From Siphonodentalium dalli (Eukaryota; Mollusca; Scaphopoda; Gadilida; Siphonodentaliidae), in assembly GCA_032622095.1 (NCBI GenBank), contig CP136063.1, forward strand, positions 81,075,980 to 81,139,979: a stretch of 64,000 nt of DNA, in the 5' to 3' direction. The position numbers and the translations under genes were made by a program. Position 1 is the stretch's first letter; each line of letters opens with the position of its first letter. The notes below the pieces were generated by a model, which had not been told where the DNA came from, made no database searches, and was given only the letters and a program-made list of their open reading frames with translations. Shown piece by piece: positions 58,741 through 64,000 of this stretch.

Positions 58741-58924
58741 AGGTTATAAGTATTCCAACACTAGGAGGTATGTCACATGTGGTTATGCACTGAGCGACAG
58801 TCCAGCTCTTGTTTACAGGGGAAAAGCACCCTTCTGAAGGTTGAGCCCCTCCCCACCCCTTGCCCATCAATACAATAAATTTTGAGATGCAAAAATTGAC
58901 ACCGCAAGTGTGCACTAATTAGTG

Positions 58925-59262
58925 CAGCATTAAAGATAGTGTGCCAGAGCATTCTCCTATATATGAAAGTCTTCCATAGAGAGCCTTGCATATATAAAAG
59001 ATTTCATTGGCTTATAAGGTCAAGGTAAATACTGTTAGGCCAATGTATTCTCATATATGCGAGGCTCCTATGGGACAGGGTTTTTCGCCAACTTTCAGGA
59101 AGCTCCAGTCTTGGAAAGGAGCCTCTTATATATAAGAGATTGCATTGGCTTACAAGGTCAGGTAAATATTGTTAGGCCAATGTATTCTCTTCTAAATGCG
59201 AGGCTCCCTATGGGACAGGGTTTACACAATAGTTCAGGAAGCTCAGTCATGGAAGGGTTAAG
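58925..59262. repeat. B-related hairpin fragments, tandem
   Basis: Two units with TTATATAT..AGAGATTGCATTGGCT / GGCCAATGTATTCTC and a TTCAGGAAGCTC.AGTC.TGGAAGG end. Confidence 0.6.
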
Positions 59263-59469
59263 TTATAACGAATGTAAGGGGTTTGAGAGATTTTTGTGAC
59301 CATAGGCTTGAAATTTTGGCCATTTAAAAATAAATCTGACTGCTGACCAATTTGGCTACAGACAAGCTTGGTGAACCCTGGATCTCACATTAGAGGACCA
59401 TGAAAATAATTTTCTGGTTGGAGGCCTGTAATTGAGTGCACCTTGTTTAGATTGACGCAATTTAAGATA

Positions 59470-59653
59470 CAGTAATGCCCTAATTAATCGACTCTTTAAC
59501 CACAGAAGACTTATCGGTAACTTTTCAGGATTTAGTCGGAAATATGGCGAGAGCTTTCCGATGAATGGCAACAAGCCATATTTCCGACTAAATCCTGAAA
59601 AGTTACCAATAATTCTGCTGTTGTTAAAGAGTCAATTAATTAGGGCATTACTG
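59470..59653. mobile_element. Family A MITE with deleted left inner arm
   Basis: TA-flanked; left arm lacks the segment between ATATGGC and GAGAGC. Confidence 0.9.
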
Positions 59654-59861
59654 TATATAAGAATATAAATGTGAACACTCAGTAAATTTTCATTTGAGCA
59701 GAAAACAAAATATTTTTTAAGGATTCTTGAAGCAGGAATTGAGAACCCAGAAGCGTGGAAATGCTTCTTTAGATGTAAAATTTCAAACTTTTCACATTTG
59801 GAGTTAAAACTATTGTTCACTCAATTTGTTCACTGTCCATCACGTGTTGTCAAAATTAGTC

Positions 59862-60262
59862 ATTTATTTACTAAATACTCATTGACAATTAGTTCCCTCA
59901 GGAGCTGTTCAGACAATACGTTTAACAAACGACCATACAGTTAAATGCTCTAATTAATCGACTTCTTAACCACAGCAGAATTATGGGTAACTTTTCAGGA
60001 TTTAGTCAGAAATATGGCTTGTTGCCATTCATCGGAAAGCTCTCGCCTGGTTAAGAAGTCGATTAATTAGAGCATTACTGTAGGTCATATATATATACAT
60101 ATGAATATTTCCCCACCAAAGTATACGAATCCTTCTGCACTTGCATTAGCTTTACATCTACTTTTCTTATCTGAACATCCCTCTTTAATATTAAAGAATA
60201 TACCATTCCAATGTATACTTTTATAACTGAATGGTAGAATCCTTCTAGCAGAGAAAGGGTTA
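59862..60262 (+). mobile_element. Family Q repeat, copy 2, interrupted by A
   Basis: ACTAAATACTCATTGACAAT, TTAGTTCCCTC ... GAATCCTTCTGCACTTGCAT ... GAGAAAGGGTTATC, collinear with 208-452. An A copy (59938-60080) inserted at a TA inside it. Confidence 0.65.
59938..60080. mobile_element. Family A MITE, right inner arm deleted, nested in Q
   Basis: Left arm to GAAAGCTCTCGCC, then jumps to TGGTTAAGAAGTCG and ends GCATTACTG. TA-flanked. Confidence 0.9.
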
Positions 60263-60540
60263 TCGGCAAGGTAATCTACAGGCCTGCTGGATTGACCAAT
60301 GTAAGCCAGGTTCCAAGCTGAAACCAAGACGTGACAATGGAGAGCAATAGAACTGATTTCCTGGTGGGAGACCTGTAATTGAGTGCACCTTGGTTAGATG
60401 GAGGAATTATGAATGGAACATACTTCACCCAATCTGCCGATCATTTATGAATACCTATGTATGTTGTTTCTTGTTGAAACAAGTGTGAGAAATTATCCCG
60501 CGGAGGATGAATGGAGCCAGGGAAGGCCTAACTAGGATCA

Positions 60541-60982
60541 AGCCTTGAAATAGTGTGTCTGTCATTTGCAGAATGAGGTCCCCAGAGGGTGAATTTAGTG
60601 ATGCTATCCCACAAGGTGGGCTAGCTTCACCAAGTTCACCCTCTGCAAACTAATTCTGCTTGGGCCTCAACTGTTATGGGAGACCTAGGATCAGATTGAT
60701 GTTCCCCAGTTGAAGTTGGTGATATTCAACATTAGTCACCTCGATTATGCATTTTATCTTCTGCAAATTAGGGAATGTAGAAACTTCCCAGAAAAAGTTA
60801 CTAAAAACAATGTTAATTTGAGACTATAGATACTTTCCAGAAGATGAGGCCTAAGCAGAATGAGGCCCCTGGAGGGTGAATTTGGTAGATGCTAGCCCAC
60901 TGTGCAGGATAACATCACTAAATTCACCCTCTGGGCACCTCATTCTGCAAATGACAGACATATTATTTGCGGGCTTGACTAT
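60541..60982 (-). mobile_element. Family F composite palindrome, inverted
   Basis: TAGTGTGTCTGTCATTTGCA at left, complement at right, middle in the same orientation as 48008-48437. Confidence 0.85.
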
Positions 60983-61220
60983 GATAGAGTAGCCAGAAGG
61001 AACACAGGTGTATGCGATCAGCTACCTTGCATTTGGACCCGATCCAGGTGGGATTGGCATTCTCAACTAGGATAGTTTAAAGAGAAATGGTATCCAGCCG
61101 CTGAGTCTGGCATGATGGTGGGGATTATAGATCGGTTGTCAGTATCTAAAGTCAACAAATAGAAGCCTTCAGTGACCTTTATTTGCCTCCTGTACCAGTT
61201 ATCTCGTATTATAAAAGATG

Positions 61221-61761
61221 AACTTTCTCTTCCTTGCAACACTTAAGACAAGGGAAACAAAATAATGAGGGTGTCACCCCCCCCACCCTATAGAATCCTG
61301 AATGCCAGTTAACAGAGAGGGGGTGGGCGAAACCTGAATACCAGTTAACAGAGAGGGGGTGGGCGAAACCTGAATACCAGTTAACAGAGAGGGGGCGGCG
61401 AAACCTGAATACCAGTTAACAGAGAGGGAGTGAATCCTGCGTACAAGTTAAGATAATACTGAATACATACTAAGTAATTTTACAATTAATATCATAGTTT
61501 TCCACATTTGCCTAAGTACAGTAATGCCCTAAATAGTCGACTCCTTAACCACAGCAGAATTATTGGTAACTTTCTCTTCCCTGCAACATTTAAAACAAGG
61601 GAAACTATATTATGAGGATGTCACCCCTCCTACCCCCCTGAATCCTGAATACCAGTTAACAGAGATGGGGGTGGGGGGATTCCTGCGTACCAGTTAAGAA
61701 AATATTGAATACAAACTAAGTAATTTTACACTAATATCATAGTTTTCCACATTTGCTGAAG
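61221..61761 (+). repeat. Local direct duplication split by an A fragment, with a 41-bp minisatellite
   Basis: TTCTCTTCC.TGCAACA through ATCATAGTTTTCCACATTTGC appears at 61221-61511 and again at 61573-61757. Copy 1 has four units of AATACCAGTTAACAGAGAGG (about 41 bp, 61285-61440), copy 2 only one. Confidence 0.85.
61519..61573. mobile_element. Family A MITE fragment (left end only)
   Basis: CAGTAATGCCC through AGCAGAATTATTGGTAAC, cut exactly where the second duplicate begins. Confidence 0.85.
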
Positions 61762-62626
61762 TAGTATCCATAACTTCCACATATCAAGAGGTATGTGACT
61801 GAATTACATCAAAATGTGTCATGTAGGCAATGTTAATAGCTCTGAATATGATAGGTCAAAAAGTGAGGGAATTTCCTCTGAGCAATTCGACTTGCTCATC
61901 AGACATGTTCGATATTTTCCCAACCAGCGAGTTGGAAATTGCTGATGTATGATCCTGCTTGCTCAGCTGTGTGAGATGGAATTGTGCAATTTTAGTCTAC
62001 AATGGTATGTTTAAAGATGGATTATTTCTTCGGATTATCTCTTCATATGACAAATTTTGAAATAGTTTCGTGGGTATGAAATAATAAATATGAATTGAAG
62101 ACCCCTCCCTGTCCGGATACGCTTCTATCAATTAATATTGATTTTATTTCAAATATTTTATTATGAAATGAGATGATTAAATGGCACACTTTATTGTTCT
62201 ATTTTAAGAATAGACCATTGAGGTGATACCATATTGCGATAGAGATCATTAGGGTGTTCCCATAGCCACGCTCCGAATGTCAAATGTCCCAGATTGAGTG
62301 TTTGTTTTGTTCTATTACAGTCTAATAATGAATCTAATTAACATTTATTTGTGACAAAATTACACAATAAAATTCTGATCTGTTAACACTAAACCACTAT
62401 TGTTCATTAGCTAAAGAACCACACATTTTTAGACCAGAAAATATTTGAAATACAATAAATATTAATCGATTAGAAGCATTTCTGGACAGGTGTCTTCGAT
62501 TCATATTTAATAGTTTATATTCCCATAACTATATAACACATGTTTACAAAGAGATAGATCATCTTTAATACAGTAATATTCGTTGAAATTGTTGAAATAT
62601 GTGACGTGCAAAATAAGTTGAGCTAC
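61762..62626. other. No gene seen
   Basis: AT-rich spacer; no feature recognised. Confidence 0.4.
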
Positions 62627-62732
62627 CGAGAGCTTTCCAATGAATGGCAACAAGCCATATTTCCGACTAAATCCTGAAAAGTTACCCATAAATCTGCTGT
62701 GTTTAAGGAGTTGATTACTTAGGGCATTACTG
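62627..62732. mobile_element. Family A MITE, right arm only
   Basis: GAGAGCTTTCCAATG to GGGCATTACTG followed by TA. Confidence 0.9.
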
Positions 62733-63024
62733 TACTGCGTGTTCACAGTTATGGTAATGCGATATATCAGTGGTTGTGAATGTGAATTGTTCAAATAGAT
62801 CCTTTGTGACTTTCGTCTGGCTCAGATATACACAGGTCAATGTTCTGGTCATAGATAGGTTGAACTACCATATTAAAGTTTAACTAACTTTACCCTGTGT
62901 TAAGAAGTTATGGTAATTTGATATCGGTGGTTGTGAATTGTATTAAAGTGATGTCCAACCTTTGTCCACCACATATATATATACACATGTTAATTTTCTG
63001 GTCATTGATAGGTTAAACTACCTC

Positions 63025-63260
63025 ACCATGTGTTAACACTTTCTATTCTGAATGGACTCTCCCAATTCAGTGATAAATGTATACATTGGGATGGTCTATT
63101 ATTCATTTCGAGGGATGTTCAAGTAATAAAAGCAGATAATAAAAGTGCAGAAAGATTTCTATTAATTTGGGGAAATGTTCAGATAATAAGTTCAACAAAC
63201 ATATTATCTGAACATTTCCTAAGGGAACTTCTCGTCAATGAGTATTTAGTATAGAAATTG
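63025..63260. mobile_element. Family Q repeat, copy 3, palindromic form
   Basis: TTAACACTTTCTATTCTGAA ... TATTTAGTATAGAAATTGTC with inner AATGTTCAGATAATAAGTTC / AACATATTATCTGAACATT. Confidence 0.6.
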
Positions 63261-63756
63261 TCAAGTAGATATGGTAATTTGATATCAGTGGTCGTGAATT
63301 GATTGAAATTTATCCCTTTGTCTGGCACAGATACCATATTTCAATGTTCTCCCAAAAATATAAGATATTCTAAATTTTGCTGTTGTAATATGAAAGTTCA
63401 TTGAGATTGGGTGAGGGTGGGGGTGGTGGTTTGTTAATCACTGTGTGAAATTTAACACCATCCTATTACTGTCTTCAATTTGGTTATTTTCATAAATTTC
63501 AGAAAAATGACATACATGTAGTGGTGTGTAGAGTTTATTCCGAAATATTGCTCTTGTCTGTTCTATGCTATATCATATCAAGACTGAAAAAGAAAACTCG
63601 GAGCCAGAAAGTGCTTACAACAATATAAATTCTAGTTAAAGCCACATTTAATATTTGGACAAATTTTTTCAACATTACACCTGTCAAGGTGAAAAAAGCC
63701 TCAAAATAAGGACAATTTTCACATTAGCTTCTTCTCCCTAAAATATGCCACTTTCC
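63261..63756. other. No gene seen
   Basis: AT-rich spacer. Confidence 0.4.
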
Positions 63757-63758
63757 TT

Positions 63759-64000
63759 AAAGGCCCACTTAATTTTCGAGTCAGTGATAAAAAAAATTTA
63801 TAGTGCCTTGATATACGGTTTTAATAACCATCTATGCCATAAAATATGATTAATAGACTATAATTCATCACCATTTGAAACATCTGTATCTCAGAAGATG
63901 CCCATAGAGAAATAGAAAACAGCTGAAATCGTAGAAAGATTTCCCCCATCATGGCTCCCAGAATGCAACAGAATTCAAACTAAAAATGTATTTTCAATGG
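63759..64000 (+). mobile_element. Family H element, second copy, cut by window edge
   Basis: TTAA then AGGCCCACTTAATTTTCGAG, GCCATAAAATATGATTAA, TCTCAGAAGATGCCCATAGA and ATGTATTTTCAATGG, matching 4946-5177. Confidence 0.85.

Overview
This is AT-rich animal nuclear DNA, almost entirely intergenic or intronic and built from transposable-element copies. The organism is probably a bivalve or another mollusc. That placement is an inference. It rests on Helitron-like elements with about 122-bp internal tandem repeats (the layout of molluscan 'pearl' elements), on GTCCGTC-rich elements with a hairpin at the 5' end, on a tRNA-derived SINE with a V/Deu-type body, and on animal-style splice sites. No prokaryotic operon, CRISPR array or complete protein-coding gene is visible.

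Two stretches are convincing coding exons. The first, at 45495-45806 (+), carries the start codon and N-terminal SH3 domain of a class IA PI3-kinase regulatory subunit (p85/PIK3R1-like). It has a clean acceptor and a GTAAGT donor in phase 1. The second, at 11041-11393 (+), looks like the last exon of a single-pass membrane protein of unknown identity, and its 3' part has been duplicated in tandem. A possible internal exon at 22828-22988 is weak. A 5S rRNA-derived pair lies on the minus strand at 16523-16806, and a full-length SINE at 1247-1645.

The rest can be sorted into families. (A) A palindromic Tc1/mariner-type MITE of about 215 bp with TA target duplications is present in about thirteen whole or partial copies. 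(B) A 382-392 bp double-hairpin MITE is flanked by TTAA, three copies. (D, X, O, and probably P) Long elements begin in a T-tract with a hairpin and a GTCCGTC microsatellite; D, X and O end in a stem-loop followed by CT-N-GTT, which suggests Helentron-like rolling-circle elements. (R) Canonical-looking non-autonomous Helitrons start with TC and end with a hairpin plus CTAG. (F) A composite palindrome of about 430 bp. (H/S) A foldback element of about 1.75 kb flanked by TTAA. Three further foldback elements have legible target duplications: 8 bp TTATTTTA, 8 bp AATAAGTC and 12 bp TGGACCGAGCCA. There are also large minisatellites.

Layout: 1-6.1 kb MITEs, SINE and H foldback; 7.9-10.8 kb a 23-24 bp minisatellite fading into degenerate relatives; 11-11.7 kb membrane-protein exon and its duplicate; 11.7-16.5 kb repeats S and J; 16.5-16.8 kb 5S-derived DNA; 18-22.2 kb two foldback elements; 23.7-26.5 kb X1; 27-32.7 kb nested F[D[D]] between two B elements; 36.2-38.6 kb X2; 39.2-41.4 kb J tandem, F, M; 41.7-45.5 kb an unbroken D-P(A)-O train ending at the p85 exon; 45.9-50.5 kb more A, F, O, P; 52.8-58.7 kb Helitrons and a hairpin array; 59-64 kb A, Q, F, a local duplication and H. 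The insertions can be put in relative order from their nesting, and that is the most informative content of the window.
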